In this document: positions 28,991 to 38,548 of the stretch, piece after piece
How positions within the stretch are numbered: position 1 is the stretch's first letter
Layout of the letters: each line of letters begins with the position of its first letter
DNA from: an uncultured Actinomycetes bacterium
GTDB lineage: Bacteria; Actinomycetota; CADDZG01; WHSQ01
Assembly: GCA_937863385.1 (NCBI GenBank)
Contig: CALMBW010000002.1
Span: 1-64,000, forward strand
Length of the DNA: 64,000 nucleotides
Reading direction: 5' to 3'
Program-made: the position numbers and the translations under genes
Notes under the pieces: generated by a model
What the model saw: only the letters and a program-made list of their open reading frames with translations
Told to the model about the DNA's origin: nothing
Databases searched by the model: none

Positions 28991-29869
28991 GTGGGCGGTC
29001 AACTCCGCATCATCAAGCGACGGATCTCCTCGGTCCAATCGACCCAGAAGATCACGCGCGCCATGGAGCTGATCGCTTCGTCTCGGATCATCAAGGCTCA
29101 GCAAGCGGTCGCAGCGGCCCGGCCTTATGCCGAGGAGCTTCGCAGGATGATGGCTTCGGTCGGCAAGAGTGCCGGATCGATCGACTCACCTCTGTTGAGA
29201 TCCCGTGACGAGATCCGTCGGATCGCGACCGTTGTCATCTCGTCCGACCGTGGACTGGCCGGTGCTTACAACAGCAATGTGATCCGTAGCGCCGAACGGG
29301 ACATGGAAGACCACGGTAAGGAGAAAGCTCTCTACCTTGCGGGTAAGAAGGCGCTTTCCTACTTCAAGTTCCGTGGCTATGACATCTCTGAGTCATGGCA
29401 AGGCTTTTCGGAACGGCCGGGCATCTCTGATGCTCGCAAGGTCGCCCAGGCGGTGGCGAAGGCATATCTCGAGGGTGAGGTGGACGAGGTTCGCCTCGCG
29501 TTCACCCGCTACGAGTCGGCCCTAACGCAGCGACCCGTGATCGTCCAGCTGTTACCCATGCCGCGCGATGAATTCGAAGGCGACAGCGGCGAGGGGGCCG
29601 GAGCGAGCTACGAGTTCGAGCCCAGCCCAGAAGAGATCTTGGACCTGCTACTGCCTCGATACGTCGAGGGCACGATCTTGCAGGCCATGCTCGAATCGGC
29701 GGCGTCCGAACTTGCAGCTCGACGCAGGGCGATGAAGGCCGCAACCGACAATGCAGAAGAACTGATCGGGAATCTAACCAGGGTCTACAACCAGGCACGT
29801 CAGGCTGAGATCACCACCGAGATCATGGAAGTCATCGGTGGGGCCGAAGCTTTGGCGCAAGAGAAGTAA
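28991..29869 (+). CDS. atpG: ATP synthase F1 subunit gamma
   Basis: Central rotor shaft, 292 residues. N-terminal helix IIKRRISSVQSTQKITRAMELIASSRI and C-terminal helix SAASELAARRRAMKAATDNAEELI are typical coiled-coil arms; SSDRGLAGAYNSN is conserved. The start is GTG 2 nt after atpA. Confidence 0.95.
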   Translation: MGGQLRIIKRRISSVQSTQKITRAMELIASSRIIKAQQAVAAARPYAEELRRMMASVGKSAGSIDSPLLRSRDEIRRIATVVISSDRGLAGAYNSNVIRSAERDMEDHGKEKALYLAGKKALSYFKFRGYDISESWQGFSERPGISDARKVAQAVAKAYLEGEVDEVRLAFTRYESALTQRPVIVQLLPMPRDEFEGDSGEGAGASYEFEPSPEEILDLLLPRYVEGTILQAMLESAASELAARRRAMKAATDNAEELIGNLTRVYNQARQAEITTEIMEVIGGAEALAQEK

Positions 29870-31330
<1,461 letters not shown>

Positions 31331-31332
31331 TC

Positions 31333-31752
31333 ATGGCAACCATGGACGTATCGATCGTCTCTGCTGAAGCCGAGGTCTGGCGCGGCGAGGCCGAGATGGT
31401 CGTTGCCCGTTCACCCGAAGGTGAGTTCGGCATCATGCGGGGTCATATCCCGTTCCTCGCCGCGCTCATCCCTGGGGTCGTGACGGTGGTCAACGGTGCC
31501 GAACGTCGCTCGTGGCTGGTACCGGGTGGGTTCCTGGAGGCGTCCGGTTCGATGGACGACTATCACGTGATCGTGCTTGCCGACGATGCCGAGGAAACCG
31601 GCGAGCTCGATCCGGCCGAGGCAGCGCGCCGGATCGAAGAGATGCGTCAACAGCAGGACTCGGATGACGACTCCGACAGGGCTTCGGCCGAGTTGATCGC
31701 ATCGATGGCCAGAGCCGAGCGCGAACACGGCGAGTACTCGTCCCCCGGATAA
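31333..31752 (+). CDS. atpC: ATP synthase F1 subunit epsilon
   Basis: Shaft-associated subunit, 139 residues. The beta-sandwich domain (ATMDVSIVSAEAEVWRGEAEMV, RSPEGEFGIMRGHIPFLAALIPG) is complete. The C-terminal helix pair is short and acidic (DPAEAARRIEEMRQQQDSDDD), so its inhibitory form may differ. Last gene of the operon, followed by a strong terminator. Confidence 0.93.
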   Translation: MATMDVSIVSAEAEVWRGEAEMVVARSPEGEFGIMRGHIPFLAALIPGVVTVVNGAERRSWLVPGGFLEASGSMDDYHVIVLADDAEETGELDPAEAARRIEEMRQQQDSDDDSDRASAELIASMARAEREHGEYSSPG

Positions 31753-31776
31753 AGCTCTTGGTGAAACGTGGTTTGG

Positions 31777-31810
31777 GAACCGCCCCCAGTCACTAGACTG
31801 GGGGCGGTTC
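31777..31810 (+). terminator. Intrinsic terminator of the atp operon
   Basis: A perfect 15-bp stem (GAACCGCCCCCAGTC and complement) with loop ACTA is followed by TTTC, 24 nt after the atpC stop. Confidence 0.87.
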
Positions 31811-31839
31811 TTTCATCCGGGGCTCGGGATCGGGGGGCA

Positions 31840-32046
31840 GTGTCGGAACACCAGGATCTGAGGGGAAAGGTGTATTGCTCGTCGTGCGGGCGCGCCGAGT
31901 CCAAACGCAACGGCATCGTGCCGCTCGGGTGGCAGGAGATGCCGGACGCGAACGACCGTAAGGTTGCCTTGTGCCCCGAGTGCGTTCGTCGCAACCTCTG
32001 GATGATCGAGGCCCGGCTGGACATCGACCCAGCCGGGGAGTTCTAG
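31840..32046 (+). CDS. Small zinc-ribbon protein, 68 residues
   Basis: Two CXXC knuckles, VYCSSCGRAES and ALCPECVRRN, would hold one Zn2+; the rest is hydrophilic. The start GTG at 31840 is chosen because the longer frame from 31768 would run through the atp terminator; ribosome site GGGGGG is only fair. It is not a family I can name. It may be a nucleic-acid or protein-binding accessory. Confidence 0.65.
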   Translation: MSEHQDLRGKVYCSSCGRAESKRNGIVPLGWQEMPDANDRKVALCPECVRRNLWMIEARLDIDPAGEF

Positions 32047-32162
32047 CTCTTCTCTGCTTCGATCCGCAGAGGACGCACGATGGGTCCCCTTCGTAGGCTC
32101 GTACCTCGTGACGGAACCTGCGTGATGATTGAACACCTATCTTTCCATTTGCATTACTGATG

Positions 32163-32204
32163 GAAACAGTTGAAGCTTCCAAAAGTGTTGCTGTTTCACA
32201 CTTT
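32163..32204 (+). other. Mutually exclusive hairpins in leader of histone-like gene
   Basis: GAAACAG (32163-32169) can pair with CTGTTTC (32191-32197), while AAAGTGT (32182-32188) can pair with ACACTTT (32198-32204). The order is A-B-A'-B', so the two stems interlock and compete. They lie 60-100 nt upstream of the ATG. Confidence 0.5.
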
Positions 32205-32265
32205 CTGATCGAGGGAAACACAACCACTTGATCCGTTCACAAGACGGAAGAGGAGGAGGATCCAC

Positions 32266-32964
32266 ATGGCCGATGAAAAGGGACTGGTTGATCGCGCGAG
32301 GGAGGCATTGGCTGACGTTGGTGAAGCCGCGGCAGACCTAGCTGCACCTTCTGCCGGTCAGCAGAGCCCAGCCGCGAGCGTTCGTAAGGCGGTAGCCGCT
32401 GCTGTAGAGGCCGGGGCCGAGGCGGTATCGCCGAAGAAGCCGGCACGGAAGCCCGCACGCAAGAAGTCGACGGCCAAGAAGTCGACGGGCCGCAAGAAGA
32501 CCACGGCGCGCAAGCCCGCGGCGAAGAAGACCACGGGTCGCAAGAAGACAACCGCCCGCAAGAAGACAACCGCCCGTAAGCCGGCACGCAAGAAGACCAC
32601 GGCGCGCAAGCCCGCGGCGAAGAAGACCACGGGTCGCAAGAAGACAACCGCCCGTAAGCCGGCACGCAAGAAGGCCACGGCCAAGAAGACCACCGGTCGC
32701 AAGAAGACCACGGTACGGCGAGCAAAGACCGCAGCCAAGAAGACCACTCGCCGGGCCAAGTCGGTCGCCAAGAAGACCACTCGCCGCGCCAAGACCGCAG
32801 CCAAGAAGACGACGGGCCGCGCCAAGTCTGCCGCGAAGAAGACCGCAAGGAAGGCAACCAGGAAGACCGCCGCTCGTAAGCCTGCGGCTCGTAAGAAGAC
32901 AACGGCTCGTAAGCCTGCGGCTCGTAAGAAGACCACGGCCCGTAAGTCAACCCGTAAGCGGTAA
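32266..32964 (+). CDS. Histone H1-like Lys/Arg/Ala-rich nucleoid protein
   Basis: 232 residues. The first 60 are a short Ala/Glu helix-forming segment (LVDRAREALADVGEAAADLA); the remaining 170 are tandem Lys-Lys-Thr-Thr/Ala-Arg-Lys repeats resembling eukaryotic H1 tails, AlgP and the tail of mycobacterial HupB. No HU domain is present. It should coat DNA non-specifically by charge. AGAGGAGGAGG precedes the ATG, a very strong ribosome site, implying high expression. The repeated codons (AAGAAGACC) make the DNA itself repetitive. Confidence 0.85.
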   Translation: MADEKGLVDRAREALADVGEAAADLAAPSAGQQSPAASVRKAVAAAVEAGAEAVSPKKPARKPARKKSTAKKSTGRKKTTARKPAAKKTTGRKKTTARKKTTARKPARKKTTARKPAAKKTTGRKKTTARKPARKKATAKKTTGRKKTTVRRAKTAAKKTTRRAKSVAKKTTRRAKTAAKKTTGRAKSAAKKTARKATRKTAARKPAARKKTTARKPAARKKTTARKSTRKR

Positions 32965-32980
32965 CTCTCACGATCGGACC

Positions 32981-33005
32981 GAACGGCCCCCTTTGGGGGC
33001 CGTTC
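32981..33005 (+). terminator. Hairpin terminator after histone-like gene
   Basis: GAACGGCCCCC-TTT-GGGGGCCGTTC, an 11-bp perfect stem with a 3-nt loop, lacks a T tract but lies just before the murA promoter. Confidence 0.7.
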
Positions 33006-33018
33006 GCGCGTCTGGGGC

Positions 33019-33024
33019 TAATCT
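33019..33024 (+). promoter_or_regulatory. -10 box (TAATCT) of leaderless murA promoter
   Basis: TAATCT, 6 nt, then ATG at 33031; no Shine-Dalgarno. Confidence 0.5.
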
Positions 33025-33030
33025 CGATAG

Positions 33031-34281
33031 ATGAAGTCTTATCTAGTCACGGGTCCTTGCCGGCTTCAAGGCACGGTCACCGTAGGCGGAGCCAAGAACT
33101 CCGTCCTGAAGATCATGGCCGCTTCTCTCCTGGTTCCGGGAGAGGTGACGATCAGGCGCGTTCCGGCTATCACAGACGTCTTCCTCATGGCCGAGGTCCT
33201 TGAACGCTTGGGGGCGACGATCGACTTCTCCGATGGCGTCATGGTGATCGATAGCTCGGGTGATCTCAGCGAAGAGGCTCCGTACGAGCTCGTGACCAAG
33301 ATGCGGGCCTCGATCCAAGTGCTCGGCCCACTGCTCGCGCGACTCGGCAGGGCGCGGGTATCGATGCCGGGCGGTGACGCGATCGGGTCGCGCCCGATCG
33401 ACCTTCATCTCCAAGGGCTCGAGCGTATGGGTGCCAAGTTCACGTCAGAGCATGGCTATATCGAAGGCGTTTCGGACCGGCTGCAAGGCACCCGGGTTCT
33501 CTTGGAGTTCCCGTCCGTGGGCGCGACCGAGAACATCCTCATGGCGGCAGCTACCGCCTCGGGAACGACGACGATCGAGAACGCCGCCCGCGAGCCCGAC
33601 ATCCAGGATCTAGCTGCGTTCCTGGTGGCGGCGGGGGCCGAGATCGAGGGTGCGGGGAGTCCAACCATCGTCGTCCAAGGCGTCCCAGAGCTCCATGGAC
33701 TCACGCACGAAGTGATCCCCGACCGCATCGAGACCGGTACGTATGCGATCGCTGCAGCAGCGACCCAAGGTGAGGTGACGATCACCGATTGCCGACCGGA
33801 TCACATCGAGTTGCCATTGCAGAAGCTGAGCGACTGCGGCGCCGAAGTGAACAGGAGGGACGACGAAGTCACGGTGAAGATGTCGCGCCGGCCAGATCCC
33901 CTCGACCTCGTGACTCTTCCCTATCCGGGCTTTCCCACCGATCTTCAACCGATGATGATGGTGCTCCTCAGCCACGCTTCCGGCCCGTCCATCCTGACCG
34001 AGAACGTCTTCGAGTCGCGTTTTCTGTTCGTCGACGAGTTGAACCGCATGGGCTCACACATCCGGGTCGAGGGACATCACGCCGTCATCAGAGGCATCGA
34101 GCGTTTGTCGGCCGCCCCGGTTCGTGTTCCGGATATCCGCGCCGGGGCAGCGCTCGTTCTCGGGGGTCTCTGTGCCGAAGGCGAGACTCAGGTTCACGAG
34201 GTGTGGCATATCGAGAGGGGTTACGAGAACTTCGAAGTGAAGCTGGAGGGCCTCGGGGCTCAGATCCAAGTGATCGAGTAG
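33031..34281 (+). CDS. murA: UDP-N-acetylglucosamine enolpyruvyl transferase (Asp-type, fosfomycin-insensitive)
   Basis: First committed step of peptidoglycan synthesis, 416 residues, inverse alpha/beta barrel. Lys22 in VGGAKNSVLK and RASIQVLGPLLARLG are present. The loop that carries the PEP-binding Cys115 of E. coli reads MPGGDAIGSRP, so residue 116 is Asp. In mycobacteria, Chlamydia and Borrelia the same change gives intrinsic fosfomycin resistance, which can be inferred here. The gene is leaderless by its -10 position. Confidence 0.95.
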   Translation: MKSYLVTGPCRLQGTVTVGGAKNSVLKIMAASLLVPGEVTIRRVPAITDVFLMAEVLERLGATIDFSDGVMVIDSSGDLSEEAPYELVTKMRASIQVLGPLLARLGRARVSMPGGDAIGSRPIDLHLQGLERMGAKFTSEHGYIEGVSDRLQGTRVLLEFPSVGATENILMAAATASGTTTIENAAREPDIQDLAAFLVAAGAEIEGAGSPTIVVQGVPELHGLTHEVIPDRIETGTYAIAAAATQGEVTITDCRPDHIELPLQKLSDCGAEVNRRDDEVTVKMSRRPDPLDLVTLPYPGFPTDLQPMMMVLLSHASGPSILTENVFESRFLFVDELNRMGSHIRVEGHHAVIRGIERLSAAPVRVPDIRAGAALVLGGLCAEGETQVHEVWHIERGYENFEVKLEGLGAQIQVIE

Positions 34282-34289
34282 GGGAGACC

Positions 34290-35936
34290 ATGCACTGGCG
34301 GGCACTGGGGGTAGCCATCCTCATCGCGGGATCCTCGATCTCGGGACAAGGTGTAGAGGCGAAGGAGCGCCGCCGCCCCGTTGTGGTGGCTCCCCTGCGG
34401 CTCATCGCGGATGACCGGTCGACGATCACCGTCGCCGGACTTCACGCCTATGCAGGCGACCTGGTGCTCTCGTCCGCATCGGATGGGCTGGTGGTCGTGA
34501 ACCGTCTGCCGCTTGAGACCTACCTCCTGGGATTGAACGAAGTGCCTCTCGATTGGCCGATCGAGGCTCTGCGGGCGCAGGCGATCGCTGCACGCACGTA
34601 CGCCCTGCACACCCTCTCTCAGCCGCGTGGCGGCGCGGCTGCTGTCTATGGATTCGATATCTGTGCTTCCGTCGAATGTCAGGTGTTCAGTGGGGCAGAC
34701 GTGCTGCGCCTTAGCTCCGATGGAGAGCGATGGGTGGAGGCTGTCACTTCCACGACAGGAACAGCGGTGCTCTATCGCGGTGATCCGATCCTGGCGCGCT
34801 ACTACTCGACTTCGGGGGGCAGGACCTTCGACAACGAGCAGATCTTCCCCAGCGAAGGTGCCTATCCGTACCTCAAAGGTGTTACGAGCATCTCCGAGCG
34901 GCGCTCACCGCTATACAGGTGGAGGGTCATCTTCCGTCTACAAGCCGCGCAACGCATCCTCGAACGGGCCGGGTCGTGGACCGTCGGCCGCTTGCGGTCG
35001 GTCAGAACCATCCCCTCTGCCACCGATGCTCACTATCCCGATCTGCTGTTCGAAGCACGCCGCAAGAGCCGGCGGATGAGCACGGAGGAGTTCAGGGACA
35101 TAGTGCGGGAGCTCGCGCCGGACATGTTCCCAAGGCTCTACCCATCGCCGGCGGATACATCGGCCGGTCGACTTCCAGAGACGTTGCCGTCGAACCGTTT
35201 CCGCGCCGAGTCCCGCGGGCGCCGGATGATCGTGCGAGGAAGGGGTTGGGGGCATGGGGTAGGCATGTCCCAGTGGGGGGCCGAGGGCATGGCCCGTCAA
35301 GGTGCGTCGTCCGAGCAGATCCTCGATCACTACTACTCGGGGGTGGAGATAGACGAGTTCCCGGACCCGGGTCCCATCGACGTGGGCGTCGCATGGGCAC
35401 GCCCGGAGGTCACGGTCTCGGGTGCCTTTCGCATCGTCGACGGCGAGAACAACGTGATCGTCGATGCCGCGGCGGGCACCTGGCACTTCCGCCCTGCCGG
35501 GCCGGGCGCGGTTGCGATCGATCCGCCGAAGCGTCACGACTTTCCCGTTCGGGTAGCGGTGGTGTCGGCGCCCGACCAGGTGATCCCGGGCGACAAGCTC
35601 GCTATAGAGATCGCCCTCGCTTCTCCGGCTTCCGTCACGGTGGGTCTGCTCGGAGACGAAGCCGGGGAAGCCGAAGTCCTGGGGGCGGGACGCCGCCGCC
35701 TCAAGTGGCGGGCCCCCCGAAGGGCGGGCACCCACAACGTCGTGGTGACGGCAACGAGAGGCAAGCAGGTCGAAACCGATAGGTTCCGGATATCGGTAGC
35801 CGAGGCGGTCCAGACGGCCCCGGACGTTCCTCCAGCCGAGATGCCTCGCCCTGGAAACGGTCACATCCTCGTGCTGCTCGGGGTCCTGGGAGCCGCCGTC
35901 ATCTTGGGAGCTTTGAAAGTTACGATGAGACGATGA
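34290..35936 (+). CDS. SpoIID/LytB-domain secreted membrane protein
   Basis: 548 residues with a signal peptide (1-25), a SpoIID/LytB domain (RLPLETYLLGLNEVPLDWPIEALRAQAIAARTYA near residue 75, and GRGWGHGVGMSQWGAEGMA near residue 320), a beta-rich region and a C-terminal membrane helix (ILVLLGVLGAAVILGALK). SpoIID is a lytic transglycosylase on glycan strands; this homologue probably remodels the wall in a non-sporulating cell, though the catalytic Glu was not checked. ATG at 34290 has GGGGAG upstream; a frame extending back to 33789 lies inside murA. Confidence 0.85.
   Translation: MHWRALGVAILIAGSSISGQGVEAKERRRPVVVAPLRLIADDRSTITVAGLHAYAGDLVLSSASDGLVVVNRLPLETYLLGLNEVPLDWPIEALRAQAIAARTYALHTLSQPRGGAAAVYGFDICASVECQVFSGADVLRLSSDGERWVEAVTSTTGTAVLYRGDPILARYYSTSGGRTFDNEQIFPSEGAYPYLKGVTSISERRSPLYRWRVIFRLQAAQRILERAGSWTVGRLRSVRTIPSATDAHYPDLLFEARRKSRRMSTEEFRDIVRELAPDMFPRLYPSPADTSAGRLPETLPSNRFRAESRGRRMIVRGRGWGHGVGMSQWGAEGMARQGASSEQILDHYYSGVEIDEFPDPGPIDVGVAWARPEVTVSGAFRIVDGENNVIVDAAAGTWHFRPAGPGAVAIDPPKRHDFPVRVAVVSAPDQVIPGDKLAIEIALASPASVTVGLLGDEAGEAEVLGAGRRRLKWRAPRRAGTHNVVVTATRGKQVETDRFRISVAEAVQTAPDVPPAEMPRPGNGHILVLLGVLGAAVILGALKVTMRR
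35921..35926 (+). promoter_or_regulatory. -10-like box (TACGAT) before the Nfu-type gene
   Basis: TACGAT, 6 nt, then ATG at 35933, inside the end of the preceding gene. It may give this gene its own leaderless transcript as well as read-through. Confidence 0.4.
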
Positions 35937-36187
35937 AAGCAACGGTTACGGGGGGTCCATCGCTGGAGGATCGGGTGCGCGAAGCGCTCGAGTTGATCCG
36001 GCCGGCGATACAGATGGACGGTGGCGATATCAGGCTCGAAAGCGTTCGGGACGGCCGGGTCACCGTGTCGCTTCTCGGCACGTGCGAGACCTGCCCACTA
36101 ACACCGGTGACTCTTCGACACGGGGTTGAGCGGCTCCTGAAGGAGCGGGTTCCCGAGGTCACCGAAGTAGTAGCGATCGAGGCTTAG
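35933..36187 (+). CDS. NifU C-terminal-domain (Nfu-type) Fe-S carrier
   Basis: 84 residues: a free-standing Nfu domain with the cluster-binding GTCETCPLTPVTL (CXXC). Dimers of such domains hold a 4Fe-4S cluster and hand it to targets. It overlaps the previous stop by 4 nt and precedes meaB. Confidence 0.9.
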   Translation: MKATVTGGPSLEDRVREALELIRPAIQMDGGDIRLESVRDGRVTVSLLGTCETCPLTPVTLRHGVERLLKERVPEVTEVVAIEA

Positions 36188-36193
36188 CAACCA

Positions 36194-37129
36194 TTGAAGG
36201 TCGAAGATCTGATCGAGCGCGCCCGCAACGGCGAACGCCGCTCGATCGCCCGCCTCATATCGCTGGTCGAAGATGGGGGGGCAGACCTCGCAGTCGCCAT
36301 GCGCGACCTCTATCCATTCACCGGGAACGCGTACTCGATCGGTGTAACCGGCGCGCCGGGGGCGGGCAAGTCTTCTTTGACGGACAGACTGGTGGCGCGG
36401 ATCAGGTCGGCCGACCTCGAGGTGGGGGTGCTAGCGATCGATCCATCCAGCCCGTTCTCGGGAGGTGCGCTCCTAGGTGATCGAGTTCGGATGCAAGGAC
36501 ATGCAACCGACCCAGGGGTGTTCATCAGGTCCATGGCAACCCGAGGTCACCTCGGGGGGCTTTCGTTGGCGGCTCCAGAAGCCGTACGCGTACTCGATGC
36601 CGTCGGCAACGACATCGTCGTCATCGAAACGGTAGGGGTGGGCCAGGCCGAGGTCGAGATCACCGATGCCTGTGACACCACCCTCGTCGTCTTGACCCCC
36701 GGTACGGGTGACGCGGTTCAAGCCGCCAAAGCGGGTCTCATGGAGATCGCCGATGTCTACGTCGTCAACAAGGCCGACCGCCCGGGCTCCAAGGACATGG
36801 TTCGGGAACTTAGACACATGCTTCAGATGAGTGATGCCGAGTGGAAGCCCCCGATAGTCGAAACGGTCGCGATCAAGAACGAGGGCATCGACGAGCTGTG
36901 GGACGCCGTCGAGAAGCATCGGTCCTATCAGCAAGAGCATGGACTTCTAGAGCAACGCCGCCGCCGCCGGATCGTGCACGAGTTGAAAGAGATCGTGGCC
37001 GAACGTCAGAGGCTGCGTCTTGAGACCGAGTGCGCGCAGCTCCTAGAGGACCTGGCCACCCAGGTGATAGCCCGGGACATCGACCCCTACACCGCAGCCG
37101 ACCGCCTCCTGGCGTCCCTGCAACCCTAG
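36194..37129 (+). CDS. meaB: MeaB/ArgK-type GTPase, methylmalonyl-CoA mutase chaperone
   Basis: G3E-family GTPase that gates cobalamin loading and protects acyl-CoA mutases, 311 residues. P-loop GAPGAGKSSL, switch segments GDRVRMQGHATDPGVFIRSMATRG and ETVGVGQAE, and base motif NKAD. The start is TTG at 36194, the only codon before the conserved N terminus; no good ribosome site is seen, so coupling to the previous gene is likely. Its client mutase gene lies at 39039. Confidence 0.93.
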   Translation: MKVEDLIERARNGERRSIARLISLVEDGGADLAVAMRDLYPFTGNAYSIGVTGAPGAGKSSLTDRLVARIRSADLEVGVLAIDPSSPFSGGALLGDRVRMQGHATDPGVFIRSMATRGHLGGLSLAAPEAVRVLDAVGNDIVVIETVGVGQAEVEITDACDTTLVVLTPGTGDAVQAAKAGLMEIADVYVVNKADRPGSKDMVRELRHMLQMSDAEWKPPIVETVAIKNEGIDELWDAVEKHRSYQQEHGLLEQRRRRRIVHELKEIVAERQRLRLETECAQLLEDLATQVIARDIDPYTAADRLLASLQP

Positions 37130-37134
37130 GATCT

Positions 37135-38325
37135 CTAGCTAGCGAGATGAAGTTCGTGCTGGGTAACTGCGCCGTGCTCGGGTGGTTCCGGCCCCGGCAG
37201 ATATTCACGGCCGTCAGGCCGATACCAGATGACCGTTCCGTTGGTCCCGCGGAACACGCTCCATCCATGTTCGTGGACCAGGTCGTGATGTCTTGAGCAC
37301 AACGGGACGAGGTTGTCGAAGTCGGTGGGCCCCCCGCGGCTCCAATGAACCACGTGATGGGCATCCAGATAGCGCCTGCAATCGCATCCCGGGAACACAC
37401 AAGAGAAGTCGTAAGCCTTTAGCACCGCTTGGCGCAGCCAGGAAGGGACATCCCGAGACGCCCTGCCGATGCCCGCTGCGTTGCCCGACTCATCGGTGAG
37501 AACGAAGCGCAAGCGGCAATCACAGGTGAGTCTCTCGACGGTGTCTGGGTGAAGCACCACGCCCTGGGAGTTGACCCCGTTGCCGAAGCCCGACTCGTGT
37601 AGGCGGGTGTGGACGATGACCTCGGGCACCACGGCGCGCTCCCCGGTCTCCAAAGAGCGCCCGAGCACGAGCTCGACCAAGGCATCGGCGTAGCGCTGCT
37701 CCTCGGGGTTGGTCTCGCAACCGGGCACCTCTTTGCCAGGAGCTACAGATAGCCCTGCTGCATGCGCCTTGATCACAGAGACCATCGGCATGCCCACCTC
37801 GGCAGGCACGAGCCCCTCGAGCCACAGCTTGTCCTCGTCGATGCTCCAGCGAAAGAACCGGTCGTTGCGGTTGTCGTTGGTCTCGTCACGGTCTCTTGCA
37901 GCCAGCTCCTGGGCCCGAGCGCGGATCGCCACAGGCGATACCCGCTTGGCCCAGGTGATGAGCTTGGCTTCGGTCCCAGGGGTTGCGAAACGACTCAGCT
38001 CCACGACCTTGTCGATGCTGAGCACGCCTGATCCCAAGGCATCAGAGATCTTGGGCAGGGACTCGATCGCGCCCGCACAATCAACGAGCTTGCGGGCCTT
38101 GTAGGTCCCGATGCCCAGGTGTTGAGATACCCACTGGGTCATGTCCCTGCAGTCATCTTCTAGCCACACCCGTCGCTGAGACAGCGCCTGGATGTGGGCC
38201 AGACGACGGCGTTCGGCGCTTCCCACCTCGGCCGAGCTGTAATAAAGCCCCATGATCAATGCCGAGCTGGGCAGCTCATCGAGCCCGTGGCTGCTTGGTC
38301 TTTGCATGGTGGAGGTGTCGCTCAT
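37135..38325 (-). CDS. DUF222/HNH endonuclease (13E12 family)
   Basis: 396 residues: an N-terminal DUF222 helical region (to about residue 280) and a C-terminal HNH nuclease domain CVFPGCDCRRYLDAHHVVHW with DNLVPLCSRHHDLVH. Such proteins occur in many copies in actinobacteria, some in mycobacterial REP13E12 elements. It looks intact. Its promoter carries a LexA box (38375-38390), so it should be induced by DNA damage; 13E12 genes in M. tuberculosis are known LexA targets. A GAGG site precedes the ATG. Confidence 0.9.
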   Translation of the reverse strand: MSDTSTMQRPSSHGLDELPSSALIMGLYYSSAEVGSAERRRLAHIQALSQRRVWLEDDCRDMTQWVSQHLGIGTYKARKLVDCAGAIESLPKISDALGSGVLSIDKVVELSRFATPGTEAKLITWAKRVSPVAIRARAQELAARDRDETNDNRNDRFFRWSIDEDKLWLEGLVPAEVGMPMVSVIKAHAAGLSVAPGKEVPGCETNPEEQRYADALVELVLGRSLETGERAVVPEVIVHTRLHESGFGNGVNSQGVVLHPDTVERLTCDCRLRFVLTDESGNAAGIGRASRDVPSWLRQAVLKAYDFSCVFPGCDCRRYLDAHHVVHWSRGGPTDFDNLVPLCSRHHDLVHEHGWSVFRGTNGTVIWYRPDGREYLPGPEPPEHGAVTQHELHLAS

Positions 38326-38367
38326 GTCCGCCTCGAAGGGTTACCTGTGGCCCGGTATGTCCCTCTA

Positions 38368-38397
38368 ACCATACTCGAACAGACGTTCGATAGTCAA
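38368..38397 (-). promoter_or_regulatory. SOS promoter: -35, LexA box in spacer, -10
   Basis: On the minus strand TTGACT (38397-38392), an 18-bp spacer and TATGGT (38373-38368) form a near-consensus promoter. The spacer contains the palindrome TCGAACGTCTGTTCGA (38390-38375), a match to the actinobacterial SOS box CGAACRNRYGTTYG on the + strand. LexA bound there would block RNA polymerase. Confidence 0.85.
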
Positions 38398-38548
38398 CCC
38401 CAAAGTCCATGTCTGGCGGGGTTTTTTCGGGGTTCGCGGGACGCTCGGGGTGGGTTGCCACCGGCTCGGCGATTGTCGATCTCGTTCCTAACCCCAGGGA
38501 TGGGCATCCTCGGGAGGTCACGGGAGTGGCTGCGCCGAATCGTTACTC

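Noticed and set aside
32163-32204. A true H-type pseudoknot
   Set aside because: There is no nucleotide between A' and B', so both 7-bp stems could hardly form together; alternative hairpins are more likely.
33789-35936. 715-codon frame as the start of the SpoIID-like protein
   Set aside because: The first 167 codons are in another frame of murA; the ATG at 34290 has a ribosome site and a signal peptide.
37135-38325. HNH gene as part of a mobile REP13E12 element
   Set aside because: No recombinase, terminal repeats or target duplication were seen around it.
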